Positions 55,647-64,000 of a stretch of 64,000 nt of DNA are shown piece by piece (position 1 is the first letter of the stretch; every line of letters begins with the position of its first letter). The position numbers and the translations under genes are program-made. Source of the DNA: Micromonospora pattaloongensis (GTDB lineage Bacteria; Actinomycetota; Actinomycetes; Mycobacteriales; Micromonosporaceae); NCBI RefSeq assembly GCF_900107255.1, contig NZ_FNPH01000002.1, forward strand, positions 434,001 to 498,000, given 5' to 3'. Below the pieces are notes generated by a model. It saw only the letters and a list, made by a program, of their open reading frames with translations. It searched no databases and was not told the DNA's origin.

Positions 55647-56233
55647 CCGGTGGCCACCTGCAGATCGTCGTCTGTGGCGCCGGCCCCGCCGCCGACGTAG
55701 CCCGGTTGGTCAGCGCCGCGCACGAGCAGTCCTGGACGGCGGCAGTCACTGCCACGCCCAGCGCCACGGACTTCATCGACGTGCCGGCGATCGAGGAGCT
55801 GACCGGCACTCCGGTGAGATCCACCTACCGGTCATCCCCCGGCACCCGCCGCTCGCTTCCCGCCGCCGACGCCCTGGTCATCGCGCCAGCCACGTACAAC
55901 TCGATCAACAAGATCGCCCTCGGCCTGGCCGACAACTACGCCACGACCTCGGTCGCCGAGCTGATCGGACGGCAGGTGCCGACCGTCATCGTCCCCTTCG
56001 TCAACGCCGCCCTCGCCGTCCGTCTACCCTTCCGCCGCGCCGTGGCCAGCCTCCGCGACGAGGGAGTACGCGTCCTACTCGGCCCCGAAGACCAATGGGA
56101 ACCGCACCCACCGGGCAGCGGAAACGACCGGCAGCTCGCCTTCCCCTGGACGACGGCGTTCGAGACAGCGGCCGATCTTGCCTACGAAGCACGGACCTCA
56201 GAACGGCACGTCGGACGCGGTGCGGCGGGGTAG
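55643..56233 (+). CDS. flavoprotein (phosphopantothenoylcysteine decarboxylase-like fold)
   Basis: A 196-residue homo-oligomeric flavin-containing Cys decarboxylase-fold protein. Visible: VVCGAGPAADVARLVSAA at the start, PAADALVIAPATYNSINKIALGLADNY (the FMN-site APATxNxxxK segment), and VIVPFVNAALA. The PXMNxxMW catalytic motif of Dfp is absent, so it may bind flavin or oxidise Cys in another substrate rather than make pantetheine phosphate. Coupled with the HTH/TPR regulator upstream. Confidence 0.85.
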   Translation: MTGGHLQIVVCGAGPAADVARLVSAAHEQSWTAAVTATPSATDFIDVPAIEELTGTPVRSTYRSSPGTRRSLPAADALVIAPATYNSINKIALGLADNYATTSVAELIGRQVPTVIVPFVNAALAVRLPFRRAVASLRDEGVRVLLGPEDQWEPHPPGSGNDRQLAFPWTTAFETAADLAYEARTSERHVGRGAAG

Positions 56234-56296
56234 GACGGGTCAGCCGGTTGTGTCGGGACCTCGCCTGATGTCGGTGGCCTGGCCTAACGTCGGGCC

Positions 56297-57007
56297 GTGA
56301 TTATCGTTCTGATCCCCGGTCTCTGGCTCGACGGTTCGTCGTGGGATGAGGTCGTTCCCGCGCTCGATCAGGCGGGGCATCGCACCCACGCGCTCACGCT
56401 GCCCGGCATGGAATCGAAAGACGCCGACCGATCCGAGATCGCCCTGCGTCACCACGTCGACGCGGTCGTCGAGGTGATTGACTCCTTCGACCCGGCCGGC
56501 GGCAAGGTCGTGCTGGTCGGGCACTCCGGCGGCGGCGCTATCGCCCACGCCGCAATCGACGCGCGGCCCGACCGGGTCGCCCGCGTCATCTACGTCGACA
56601 GTTGGCCCCTCGGCGACGGCAGGGCCATCAACGGCCAGCTCGCGGCCGAGAACGGCGAGGTACCGCTGCCGGACTGGTCGGTCTTCGACGAGGAAGACCT
56701 CGTCGACCTCGACGGCGAGCGGCGCGCGGCGGTCCGTAAGCGCGCGATCCCGTCACCCGTGGGCGTGGCCAGGGGCCTACAGCAACTCTCCGACGAGCGC
56801 CGATACGACGTGCCCGCCACCGTCATCGCATGCGAGTTCTCCAGCACGATGCTCAAACAATGGATGGAGCAGGGAGAGCCGAACCTGCAAGAGCTCGCGA
56901 AGCTCCGCGACGTCGACTACGTCGACCTGCCTACGGGTCATTGGCCGCAGTTCACCCGGCCCAAGGAGCTCGGGCGGGTGATCCTCGCAAGCATCGGCGC
57001 CGCCTGA
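56297..57007 (+). CDS. alpha/beta hydrolase (esterase)
   Basis: A 236-residue hydrolase. LIPGLWLDGSSWDEVVP holds the oxyanion segment, VLVGHSGGGAIAHA the nucleophile Ser, and LPTGHWPQ the catalytic His. Substrate unknown. The GTG at 56297 lies seven bases after TAACGT (56285-56290) and could be leaderless. Confidence 0.87.
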   Translation: MIIVLIPGLWLDGSSWDEVVPALDQAGHRTHALTLPGMESKDADRSEIALRHHVDAVVEVIDSFDPAGGKVVLVGHSGGGAIAHAAIDARPDRVARVIYVDSWPLGDGRAINGQLAAENGEVPLPDWSVFDEEDLVDLDGERRAAVRKRAIPSPVGVARGLQQLSDERRYDVPATVIACEFSSTMLKQWMEQGEPNLQELAKLRDVDYVDLPTGHWPQFTRPKELGRVILASIGAA

Positions 57008-57245
57008 TCGCCCGACTCGTGGGCGCAGCTCACGCCGCCGGTCTGGCTCATCACGGCACGGGCAACCACTGGAGTACCTCCACCAGCACGTGTCGTTCCT
57101 CCTCGACCCGGACACGGGGCGAGCGCGGACCGACTTGGCGCCCGACAGGGTTCCGGCATGACCGGCGCGCGGGTCGCGGCATGCGCGGACATGTCCGATG
57201 GTGAAGACGTCCGGGCTCTGGAGGAGGATTCGGGCCAGAGATTGC

Positions 57246-57962
57246 TCAATGGTGTGGGCGTTGGACCTGCTCGAAGCGGAACTCGCGGATGAAGCAGTCT
57301 CGCGGTTGGGCGACGGCGAACAGTACGCAGTCGATGATTGAGCGGGCGGTGAGGTCGCTGTCAGCGCGTCGCGGCCCGTTCTGTACGAAGTCCGGTGGGA
57401 AGAGCGAGATCACTCGGATGCCCTCCGGCCGAAGCCGGTGCGAGAGGATCTCGGCGAGTCCCGCGTGGGCATGCTTGGCGGCGTAAAAGGCCGGATGGGC
57501 CCCAGAACGACGGTGTCCCACCTCGCCGCAGGCCGAGATCATGTTGACGATGTCCGGCCGTGACGAGGCACGAAGCAGCGGCAGCAGATGTTTGGTCAAC
57601 AACATCGTGCCGGTCGCACCGGCAGCCATCACACTTTCAATCTCGTCGTCGGAGACGTCTGGCAGGTCGGCGCCTTCGATGTAGACGGCACCGCTGTTCA
57701 CCAGGACATCAAGGTGTGGCGTCCGGCCAGCCACGGAGCCGGCGAATGCGCGCACCGAGTCCGGCACGGCGAGGTCGCACGGAAATGCATCAGCGCGGCC
57801 TGGACCTCGCCGGTTGATCATGGCTGCAACGTGCTCGGCCGCGGCCAGGTCGCGAGCCGAGAGGAAAATCCGTGCGCCTCGTTCGGCGAAGGCTTCCGCT
57901 AGCAGTCGCCCTGTGTCGCGGGCAGCACCGGTGATAGCGACGCGCAGGCCCTCAAGAGTCAC
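57246..57962 (-). CDS. short-chain dehydrogenase/reductase
   Basis: A 238-residue NAD(P)-dependent oxidoreductase. The cofactor motif TGAARDTGR is at residues 11-19 (classical TGxxxGxG altered at the last Gly to Arg in part), NSGA replaces the usual NNAG, a Ser (ISACG) and the YAAKH (Tyr-x-x-x-Lys) catalytic pair are present. The GTG at 57962 is the start. Substrate unknown. Confidence 0.86.
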   Translation of the reverse strand: MTLEGLRVAITGAARDTGRLLAEAFAERGARIFLSARDLAAAEHVAAMINRRGPGRADAFPCDLAVPDSVRAFAGSVAGRTPHLDVLVNSGAVYIEGADLPDVSDDEIESVMAAGATGTMLLTKHLLPLLRASSRPDIVNMISACGEVGHRRSGAHPAFYAAKHAHAGLAEILSHRLRPEGIRVISLFPPDFVQNGPRRADSDLTARSIIDCVLFAVAQPRDCFIREFRFEQVQRPHH

Positions 57963-58009
57963 GGTCGGCAGTGAATCACCTCAACCCCGGTTCAGCTCAA
58001 CAGAAGACT

Positions 58010-58111
58010 CACTTGGCGATGCCCGCCATTCCTCGTCATACGTCAGCGTGAGGCGACCCCGCTGCTCCTCCTCGATCACGTCGACCCGCTGGCGGTGATC
58101 AACATGAACGT
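58010..58111 (-). pseudogene. hipA remnant B (isolated N-terminal fragment)
   Basis: The minus strand reads YVHVDHRQRVDVIEEEQR and then GRLTLTYDEEWRASP, the HipA N-terminal pattern, without a frameshift, ended by a stop upstream (TAG just before YVHV) and by loss of similarity after. 58015-58095 aligns with 52847-52926 with about seven differences and one indel. No antitoxin gene adjoins. Confidence 0.8.
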
Positions 58112-58159
58112 ACTAATCCCGGCGGCCCGCTCGCTGGCGGCGTTGTCGCGCGTAGTGGT

Positions 58160-59275
58160 TCAGGCTACGAGGAGGCGGAGGCCGAGTTCTGCCGTGTCGA
58201 GGGCGATGAGGTCGCGGTTGCGCTCGGCCCACCGGCCTGAGGAAAGGTCTTCGCGGAGTGTGGTGACTGCCCGTTGCTCAGCCTGCGGTCCGACTCTGGT
58301 CCATACCGAAACCGCGCGGCGTACATGTTCGTCCAGGTATGCCTCAGGCCGGCGCCAGTGTGCCTCGAAGAATCCGTCAGCGCAGTCCCACGGGACGAGC
58401 ACCGGTTCCGCGTGGCCGCCGATCGCGCGGGTCAGGTCGGCCAGGGACGGCCAGCCGACGAGAAGCTCAGCGAATTCAGGCAGGTAGTCGCGGGTGAGCC
58501 AGAACCGCTGACGCCAGCCGGTGTCATCGGCGTCGTACGTGAACACCACCACCCGGCGGGCCACACGCCGCATCTCATGCAGCCCGGCGACCGGGTCCGG
58601 CCAGTGATGCACGGTGCTGACCGCCATCGCGGCGTCAAAGGATTGGTCCTTGAACGGCAGATTCTCCGCAGCGGCGGCCACGCACGGCGCCGCGCCCGGG
58701 GGACGCTGCGCCCGCATGACCGCCGACGGCTCCACCGCCGTGACGTCGCGGTCGGGTGGTTCGTAGGAGCCGGTGCCGGCCCCGACGTTCAGTACCGTCC
58801 GTGCGTCCCCCAGCGCATCCCAGATGCGCGCGGCGATCCGCGGCTCGGTGCGCCGCGTCGCCGGGTAAGCGGATCCGATGGCGTCGTACAACTGCGCGCC
58901 GAACACCTTGAGTTGCTCCTCCGGCGTCGTCCTGATTCCCCTTGCTCGTGCCTCCAGTTCCCTGTCTATGGCCGTCACCATGGCAGCAGCGCGGTCGCGC
59001 TGGTCCATCAGCAGTCCGCGCAGCCGACACAGGTGCGCGACTGCGTCGGTGGCCGGATCGTCAACCAAATCCGCGATCTCGCGCAATCCGAAGCCGAGCC
59101 GCCGGTAGGCGAGCACCTCCCGGAGTCGCTCCACATCGCCCGCGGAGTAAGCCCTGTGCCCAGCCGCGGTCCGCGTGGACGGCTCCAGGAGGCCGATCTC
59201 GTCATAGTGATGCAGTGTGCGGACGCTGACGCCGGCCAACTCCGCCACACGCCCCACGGTCAGGTGCTCCTCCAC
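58160..59275 (-). CDS. MerR-family regulator fused to a SAM-dependent methyltransferase
   Basis: A 371-residue chimera. Residues 1-115 are a MerR winged helix plus coiled coil (ELAGVSVRTLHHYDEIGLLEPS, GHRAYSAGDVERLR, LLMDQRDRAAAMVTAIDREL), leading to TTPEEQLKVFG, which resembles the junction to TipA-type ligand domains. From about 125 a class I methyltransferase follows instead (TVLNVGAGTGSYEPPDRDVTAVEPS, FDAAMAVSTVHHWPDP). Both parts are in one frame with uniform codon use, so it is a true fusion, not two genes. Confidence 0.87.
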   Translation of the reverse strand: MEEHLTVGRVAELAGVSVRTLHHYDEIGLLEPSTRTAAGHRAYSAGDVERLREVLAYRRLGFGLREIADLVDDPATDAVAHLCRLRGLLMDQRDRAAAMVTAIDRELEARARGIRTTPEEQLKVFGAQLYDAIGSAYPATRRTEPRIAARIWDALGDARTVLNVGAGTGSYEPPDRDVTAVEPSAVMRAQRPPGAAPCVAAAAENLPFKDQSFDAAMAVSTVHHWPDPVAGLHEMRRVARRVVVFTYDADDTGWRQRFWLTRDYLPEFAELLVGWPSLADLTRAIGGHAEPVLVPWDCADGFFEAHWRRPEAYLDEHVRRAVSVWTRVGPQAEQRAVTTLREDLSSGRWAERNRDLIALDTAELGLRLLVA

Positions 59276-59488
59276 GCCACCGACTATGTGGTATCACGCC
59301 GCGTGAGGAGCAAGCGCTTCGCTGCTGGCATGATGGAGTTTCCACTCATCGGCATGATCGGGCACTCTGGCCAGTACTGCGAACGCCCGGACAGCGGCAA
59401 ATAAGGATGCCGAGCCGTCCAGCCGAGTGCTGATCCCGCAGGCGACACCTCGTGCGATGGCCCGGACGCATGAGGAAGACTGGCGGGC

Positions 59489-60079
59489 ATGGCTGATCTG
59501 GGCGATGCGAAGGCTGCGCTGCACCACTACCTCCAGGCGATTCGCGATGACCTGATCTGGAAGCTCGACGGGCTCAGCGAACGCGAGGCCAGACTGCCCC
59601 GCACCGCGACCGGCAACAACCTGCTGGGCGTCATCAAACATTGCCTCAACGTCGAAGCCGGCTACTTCGGGCCCACATTCGGGCGCGAATTCCCGACGCC
59701 TGAGGAACTGGTCCCCATGCAGGCGTTCGAGGAGGACCCGCAGGCAGACTGGTACGCGCAGGAGGACGAGACGAAGGATGGGCTGATCGACCTGTATCGC
59801 CGTGTCGGGGTGTTCGCGGATCAGACGATCGAACAGCTACCGCTCGACGCGCCGGGGCAGGTGTCGTGGTGGCGGCCAGGTGGACAGGCCGTGACGCTGC
59901 ACAGGATCATCATCCACGTGACCTGCGACCTCGCCCGTCACGCCGGGCACGCCGACCTGATGCGCGAGCAGCACGATGGATCGATCGGCTGGCAGCGGGA
60001 GAACACCAACATCCCCCACGAATATGACTGGCCGGCGTACGTCACGAAGCTGACAAAGATCGCTCACCGATTCGGATAG
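59489..60079 (+). CDS. DinB-superfamily protein (DUF664)
   Basis: A 196-residue four-helix-bundle protein of the DinB/mycothiol-transferase group. Metal-ligand His residues appear in VIKHCLNVEAGYFG and HRIIIHVTCDLARHAGHADLMRE, spaced as in the DUF664 branch. Such enzymes conjugate mycothiol, the main thiol of actinobacteria, but this one could also be another metal-dependent transferase. Confidence 0.88.
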   Translation: MADLGDAKAALHHYLQAIRDDLIWKLDGLSEREARLPRTATGNNLLGVIKHCLNVEAGYFGPTFGREFPTPEELVPMQAFEEDPQADWYAQEDETKDGLIDLYRRVGVFADQTIEQLPLDAPGQVSWWRPGGQAVTLHRIIIHVTCDLARHAGHADLMREQHDGSIGWQRENTNIPHEYDWPAYVTKLTKIAHRFG

Positions 60080-60113
60080 CCGTCTGGGTCCGTCGAGCGT
60101 CTTCGAGTCACCA

Positions 60114-60734
60114 TCAGTCGGCGTTGGGCCGGGGTCGTCCGCTGGCCGCCGCGAAGATGCGGGCCAGGATCTGATCGATGACCTCGTTCTTCGCGAGGCT
60201 GTAGTCGCTGGGTCGATCAGCGGTATCCCGCGCGAGGCGCCGCTTCGTCGCGGCGTAAAGGTCCCGGTCCTGCGGATGCGAGCGCAGCCAGTCGCGCAAG
60301 AGCCTGTGCCTTATCGGTTCGGGCGCGGCCTGGGGCCATACGTGGAGATTGACGTCTTCGGCCGGGCCGACCAGCATCCGGTGCCCGTGCCACCACGGCT
60401 CTCGGAGAACGAGTCGGTAGCCGATCCCTTCCAGGGCGGGGATGTAACGGGACTCGTCCGTCGCATCATCAAGGAGAAGGTCGATGTCGATGATGGGCTT
60501 GGCCGCCAGGCCCGGCACAGCGGTGGACCCTACGTGTTCGATATCGATGATCAAACCGCCCAGGACCGCCTTCACCGAGGAGGCAGCCGCAGCGTAACGG
60601 TCCGCCCACGCCGGGTCGTAGTCCTCGATGACGACGGACTGCCAACTGCCGGGCGGCTCTCCTACCAGAGCCGCAGCGATCTGCTCAGCGGTGCCATGGA
60701 AACGCTGTACGACGTCCTGCGAGTACTCCGCCAA
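60114..60734 (-). CDS. GrpB-family protein (nucleotidyltransferase-like)
   Basis: A 206-residue protein. VVIEDYDPAWADRYAAAA starts the domain, IEHVGSTAVPGLAAKPIIDIDLLL is the GrpB hallmark (a degenerate GSxxxxxxxxKPIxDID nucleotidyltransferase site) and HVWPQAAPE follows. I chose the TTG at 60734 because GGAGGTTAGG lies directly upstream. A 30-residue N-terminal extension precedes the domain. Function unknown. Confidence 0.87.
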   Translation of the reverse strand: MAEYSQDVVQRFHGTAEQIAAALVGEPPGSWQSVVIEDYDPAWADRYAAAASSVKAVLGGLIIDIEHVGSTAVPGLAAKPIIDIDLLLDDATDESRYIPALEGIGYRLVLREPWWHGHRMLVGPAEDVNLHVWPQAAPEPIRHRLLRDWLRSHPQDRDLYAATKRRLARDTADRPSDYSLAKNEVIDQILARIFAAASGRPRPNAD

Positions 60735-60927
60735 CCTAACCTCCGGAAAAATCGAAGTCGGCCAGCATACGACACGGGGATCACTAACCGCACGCTCAAT
60801 CTGCTCTGCTCGGAGGCACCATCGCGCGTCGAGTACCACCGCACGCCGCCCACAGGTTGTGATGGACGGTCTGCGGCAGTTGAGTGCCCTTCGGCCCCGC
60901 TGCCGAGGTCCGTTTCCTCGGCGCGGG

Positions 60928-61782
60928 TCAGACCGGTTCCAGCCGGTAGTGCAGGCGTAGCACGAGCGCGCGGTAGAGCCGCAGCTCGTGGTCGGTGCGC
61001 AGCACGCCACGGCGATCTCGGTACACGTGGAAGCGCTCGTGGATGGGGACACGCGCCGCGTAGTCCCGCCGACCGTCCCGGACCACCACGTAGGCGCCGT
61101 CGCTGCCGAAGACTCCGGAGGGCGAGGACAGCACCAACGAACCGTCGGCCTGGACGCTGGGACGTAGGAAGACCTGCACGTTGCCGGACTCCAACGGGAA
61201 CGTCACGTGCACCGAGGGCTGGTCTGAGCCGGGCAACAGCCTGGCCGAGTAGCAGCCGCTGTAGACGAACTCGCCGGTGGCGCACAGCGTCCGCAGCCAG
61301 CCGGCGGCATGCTGCTCGCCGTTCGCATCGATGAGGTGTACGACACGCGAGTCCATGCCGTGCGCGACGTCGAGTGGACGGGTAGGCAGCGCGAGCTGCT
61401 GAACACGGCGGCCGAAGAGTCGACTTATCAGCTCACCGCCCGGCTGAAACAGCGTCGACCACTGCGCCCAGACCTCCACCCGCCAGCACGCGGTGTGCTC
61501 GTAGAAGTCACGGACCGTCGGGTCCAGGTCGGCGGCGCGAAACCCTGCGCCGTCCAAAACGGACATGGAAGACAACAGCCCGCCGCTCGCGACGTCCTCA
61601 CGCACAGTACCGCCGACCCGCTCGGCCTCGGCGGTGAGCCAGGACGCCCCGACCGGTCCAGGACCGCACATGGGCGCGTCCAGCCATCGATGGTCGCCGT
61701 CGAGGTCCACGCGGCGGCCGACCAGCCGCCACCAGGCGTGTGAGGCCCGGTCAAGTGTCCTGCCGAGCCGCCTGTCGGTCAT
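60928..61782 (-). CDS. conserved hypothetical protein
   Basis: A 284-residue soluble protein without signal peptide or membrane segment. DGDHRWLDAPMCGP at the N-terminus, FYEHTACWRVEVWAQWS and YYARVPIHERFHVY-like C-terminal sequence are the most conserved-looking parts. I do not recognise the family. GGGGGAGG lies nine bases before the ATG at 61782, which fixes the start. Confidence 0.78.
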   Translation of the reverse strand: MTDRRLGRTLDRASHAWWRLVGRRVDLDGDHRWLDAPMCGPGPVGASWLTAEAERVGGTVREDVASGGLLSSMSVLDGAGFRAADLDPTVRDFYEHTACWRVEVWAQWSTLFQPGGELISRLFGRRVQQLALPTRPLDVAHGMDSRVVHLIDANGEQHAAGWLRTLCATGEFVYSGCYSARLLPGSDQPSVHVTFPLESGNVQVFLRPSVQADGSLVLSSPSGVFGSDGAYVVVRDGRRDYAARVPIHERFHVYRDRRGVLRTDHELRLYRALVLRLHYRLEPV

Positions 61783-62046
61783 TGCGGATCCTCCCCCGGC
61801 CGTCCTCCCGTGTGCCGTCACCGCGTCACGGGCAGTAACCCGTCTCGCGCTCAGGCTGGGCAAGGCTACCGGTAAGTCATCCGCTACCTGCAGAGGCGGG
61901 TATTCAGCGCCCGACGGCTCGTGACGCAACGTGACAACTCTGCTCGCGGCAGATCCGGATACGCGGCGACGATGTTGAAGACCCAGGGCAGCGTGGATCC
62001 ATGACTGAACGCGTGACCCATACCGGGCTGATCGAAGGGCCCGCGT

Positions 62047-62535
62047 CTACCGGACGCTCTTCTCGTAACGCCGGCAGGCGACGGTGACGGGGGTGGCACC
62101 GGCTTCGGCGGGGTAGTTCAAGGCCGCCACGTCGTGCCAGCCGCTGCGGGCGTAGAACCGGCGGGCCCGGGTGTTGCCGACCGCGACCGCGAGCCAGGCG
62201 GTGTCGAATCGTTCGGCGACGGCCCGTTCGGCGGCGGCGAGCAGCGCATCGGCCACCCCGGTCCCGCGGGCCGGTCCGGCGACGTACACCTGCTCCACCT
62301 CGTCCTCGCGGACGGTGACGAACCCGACGAGCCGCGCGCCCCGCACGCCGACCGTGGTGGTGGGCAGGCGGGGCGGCACCCGGTCACGGAAGTCGGCGAG
62401 CCGCCGGTGCCGGTGCAGTTCGGCGGGGACGTGTCCGATGTGCCCGTCCCGCCAGCCCGCGTGCCACAGCACGGCAATCGCCTCGACGTCGTCGGGTTGT
62501 GCGGGGCGCAGTACGAGACCAGCGGCATGTGCCAT
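62047..62535 (-). CDS. GNAT family N-acetyltransferase
   Basis: A 162-residue acetyltransferase. EVEQVYVAGPARGTGVADALLAAAE holds the acetyl-CoA loop (ARGTGVA) and NTRARRFYARSGW the C-terminal signature. Divergent from a MarR regulator whose start is 62 bases away, with a dyad between them; it is probably MarR-controlled. Confidence 0.89.
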   Translation of the reverse strand: MAHAAGLVLRPAQPDDVEAIAVLWHAGWRDGHIGHVPAELHRHRRLADFRDRVPPRLPTTTVGVRGARLVGFVTVREDEVEQVYVAGPARGTGVADALLAAAERAVAERFDTAWLAVAVGNTRARRFYARSGWHDVAALNYPAEAGATPVTVACRRYEKSVR

Positions 62536-62573
62536 CTCGTGACCCTTCCGTCGATAGAGACTTGCGTTGCTAA

Positions 62574-62587
62574 CTTAGGACTCTAAG
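62574..62587. promoter_or_regulatory. candidate MarR operator
   Basis: CTTAG (62574-62578), GACT spacer, CTAAG (62583-62587) in an AT-rich stretch between the divergent GNAT and MarR genes, ending nine bases before the MarR start. Confidence 0.5.
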
Positions 62588-62596
62588 ATATCGCCT

Positions 62597-63022
62597 ATGA
62601 ACCATCCGAACAACCTCGGGCTGGAGCTACACACGCTGGTGTCCCGCCTAGAGCGTGCCGGTGACCGCATCCTGCGCGCCGACCACGGCATGTCCTACCG
62701 GCGGTTCATGGTCCTGGTCATGGTCGGCGAGCTGGAGGCATGCACGCAGCGGACACTGGCCGACAGCCTGGCGGTGACCGAGCCCTCGATCAGCCGGATG
62801 ATCGCCGCCCTCGCCGGCACCGGGCTGCTCACCGTGACACCGGACCCGGCCGGCGGCAACCGGCGCCGGATCGCCCTCACCGACGCCGGCCGAGAGCTGG
62901 TCGAGCGGGCGGGCACCGAGCTGATCGGACGGCTCACCGAGCTGGTCGAGTCCAGCGGCGTGCCGTTCGACACCTACCTCGCGCACACCCGACGGCTGAA
63001 CGCCGCCCTGGGCGGCGGCTGA
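62597..63022 (+). CDS. MarR-family transcriptional regulator
   Basis: A 141-residue winged-helix regulator. LADSLAVTEPSISRMIAALAGTGLLT is the recognition helix region and GGNRRRIALTDAGREL the wing. The AT-rich dyad upstream is its probable operator. The hydrolase gene follows after 54 bases on the same strand. Confidence 0.92.
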   Translation: MNHPNNLGLELHTLVSRLERAGDRILRADHGMSYRRFMVLVMVGELEACTQRTLADSLAVTEPSISRMIAALAGTGLLTVTPDPAGGNRRRIALTDAGRELVERAGTELIGRLTELVESSGVPFDTYLAHTRRLNAALGGG

Positions 63023-63076
63023 GACACCGGCGCACGCGCCACAACACCCACCCGGATCACCGTGAGGAGTTTCGCC

Positions 63077-63916
63077 ATGCCGGCCACCTCCACCGCGCGG
63101 ACCGTCCGTTCCGCCGACGGCACCACCATCGCCTACCACACCACGGGTACCGGCCCGGATCTGATGATCGTGCCCGGCGCACTCAGCGACGCCGCCGACT
63201 TCGCCGGGCTGGCCGAGGTGCTCGCCGGCACCTTCACCGTGCACACGGTGCAGCGGCGAGGCCGTCGGGGCAGCGGCCCGCTCGGACCCGGATACGGCAT
63301 CGAGGCCGAGTGCGCCGACCTCGCCGCGGTCCGGGCCGCCACCGGTGCCCGGTACGTCTTCGGCCACAGCTTCGGTGGGCTGGTGACGCTCGAAGCGGCC
63401 CGCCGGGACCCGGGCTTCGACAAAGTGGCCGTCTACGAGCCCGGAGTCAGCGTCGACGGCCTGATTCCCACCGACTGGATCCCACCGGCCCGCCGGTTTT
63501 TGGCCCGAGGCCGCCCGATCGACGCGTTCGCCACGTTCTCCATCGCCACCGGCCCGAGCGCGGCGCGCCGCAATCCCCGCTGGCTGATGGCCGCCATCCT
63601 GCGGCTGGCCTTCCGCGGCGAGAAACGGGCGAAGGTCGTCGAGTTGCTCGAACCGGCCCTGCACGAGCACGCGGAGGTCGGCCGGCTCGACAACAGCTAC
63701 CCCAACTACCGCGAGGTCTCCGCCGACGTGCTGCTGATGACCGGCGGCCGGAGCGACCTGGCGCACGTCGGCCCCTCCACCGCCCGGCTCGCCGAGGTGC
63801 TCCCCTCCTCGCGGGTACTCACCTTCCCGAAACTGAACCACTTCGGACCGCACCACCGAGGCGAGACCGAGGTCGCCGCAGCACTGACCACGTTCCTGCT
63901 CGACATCAACAATTAA
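63077..63916 (+). CDS. alpha/beta hydrolase
   Basis: A 279-residue hydrolase. VPGALSDAADF holds the oxyanion loop, FGHSFGGLVTLE the nucleophile Ser, and LPSSRVLTFPKLNHFGPHH the catalytic His. The N-terminus lacks a signal peptide. GAGGAG precedes the ATG at 63077. It follows the MarR gene, which may control it. Confidence 0.89.
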   Translation: MPATSTARTVRSADGTTIAYHTTGTGPDLMIVPGALSDAADFAGLAEVLAGTFTVHTVQRRGRRGSGPLGPGYGIEAECADLAAVRAATGARYVFGHSFGGLVTLEAARRDPGFDKVAVYEPGVSVDGLIPTDWIPPARRFLARGRPIDAFATFSIATGPSAARRNPRWLMAAILRLAFRGEKRAKVVELLEPALHEHAEVGRLDNSYPNYREVSADVLLMTGGRSDLAHVGPSTARLAEVLPSSRVLTFPKLNHFGPHHRGETEVAAALTTFLLDINN

Positions 63917-64000
63917 CCATCACCACGGTCGTGCCAGACCGATCTTGAACGTCGGCTCCAGGACCTCGAACTTTCGCGATCGGATGCACTACTTTCGGCA
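63917..64000. other. 84 bases at the right edge, nothing recognised
   Basis: Downstream of the hydrolase. No start codon with a convincing context or hairpin is visible in it. Confidence 0.6.

Noticed and set aside
57008-57245. Possible plus-strand coding remnant (EYLHQHVSFLLDPDTG) downstream of the esterase
   Set aside because: It reads smoothly for about 30 codons up to a stop, but I recognise no family and no start; too weak to list as a gene.
35000-64000. Prophage or integrative element spanning the accessory half
   Set aside because: No integrase, transposase, replication or structural phage genes, no flanking tRNA or direct repeats; only short duplicated fragments are present.

Overview
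The window is very G+C-rich bacterial chromosome, with G or C at almost every third codon position. Gene content and order point to a Micromonosporaceae actinomycete, probably Micromonospora or a close relative: DUF7455, DUF4193, DUF3039 and DUF3099 proteins, many GTG/TTG and leaderless starts, 1-4 base stop/start overlaps, and a TTGATCAA-type intergenic repeat. I see no tRNA, rRNA, CRISPR array, transposase, integrase or biosynthetic cluster.

The left half (1 to about 29.7 kb) is conserved actinobacterial core. Its order matches M. tuberculosis Rv2689c-Rv2711 closely: TRAM-type RNA methyltransferase, APC permease, two TrkA proteins, DUF3159, OB-fold protein, DUF3710, dut, DUF3093, DUF4193, LytR_C/Cei, SuhB and SigA. 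A DUF7455 protein, a helicase, a TRIC channel, DUF3039, psuG-psuK, DUF3099, an HhH-GPD repair protein, DUF1684, a methyltransferase and dtd follow. Then come a second primary-like sigma factor (SigB), a GNAT/acyl-CoA-synthetase-like protein acetyltransferase next to an AcuC deacetylase, a rhodanese and IdeR. ppgK, which precedes sigA in mycobacteria, is absent.

From 29.7 to 34.9 kb lie a lipoprotein, L-2-hydroxyglutarate oxidase with a DUF5522 partner, a TRM11-like methyltransferase, a large lipoprotein, and a small secreted peptide that appears frameshifted, coupled to another lipoprotein.

From 35 to 64 kb the content is accessory. It holds small enzyme/regulator pairs: VOC, haloacetate-dehalogenase-like hydrolase, GNATs, MerR with erythromycin esterase, ArsR-AHSA1-SnoaL, DGPF-ECF sigma, TMEM175, two-component system plus ABC exporter, SDR, MerR-methyltransferase fusion, DinB, GrpB, and MarR with hydrolase. 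Several sets of partial duplications are scattered through it: a LuxR HTH remnant, two hipA N-terminal remnants, and a 45-base exact repeat.

The most unusual material is a recurrent module. A regulator is transcribed divergently from a tiny, overlapping operon that ends in a Cys-rich small protein with a CxxCGxxWPC motif. One copy is GntR plus three small genes (41.99-43.15 kb). The second is an HTH/TPR-like regulator with a flavoprotein plus two small genes (53.39-56.23 kb). A third copy is only a scar (45.63 kb). A HipB-like gene next to the second copy is preceded by two near-identical perfect palindromes and a third weaker one, evenly spaced at 28 bases.
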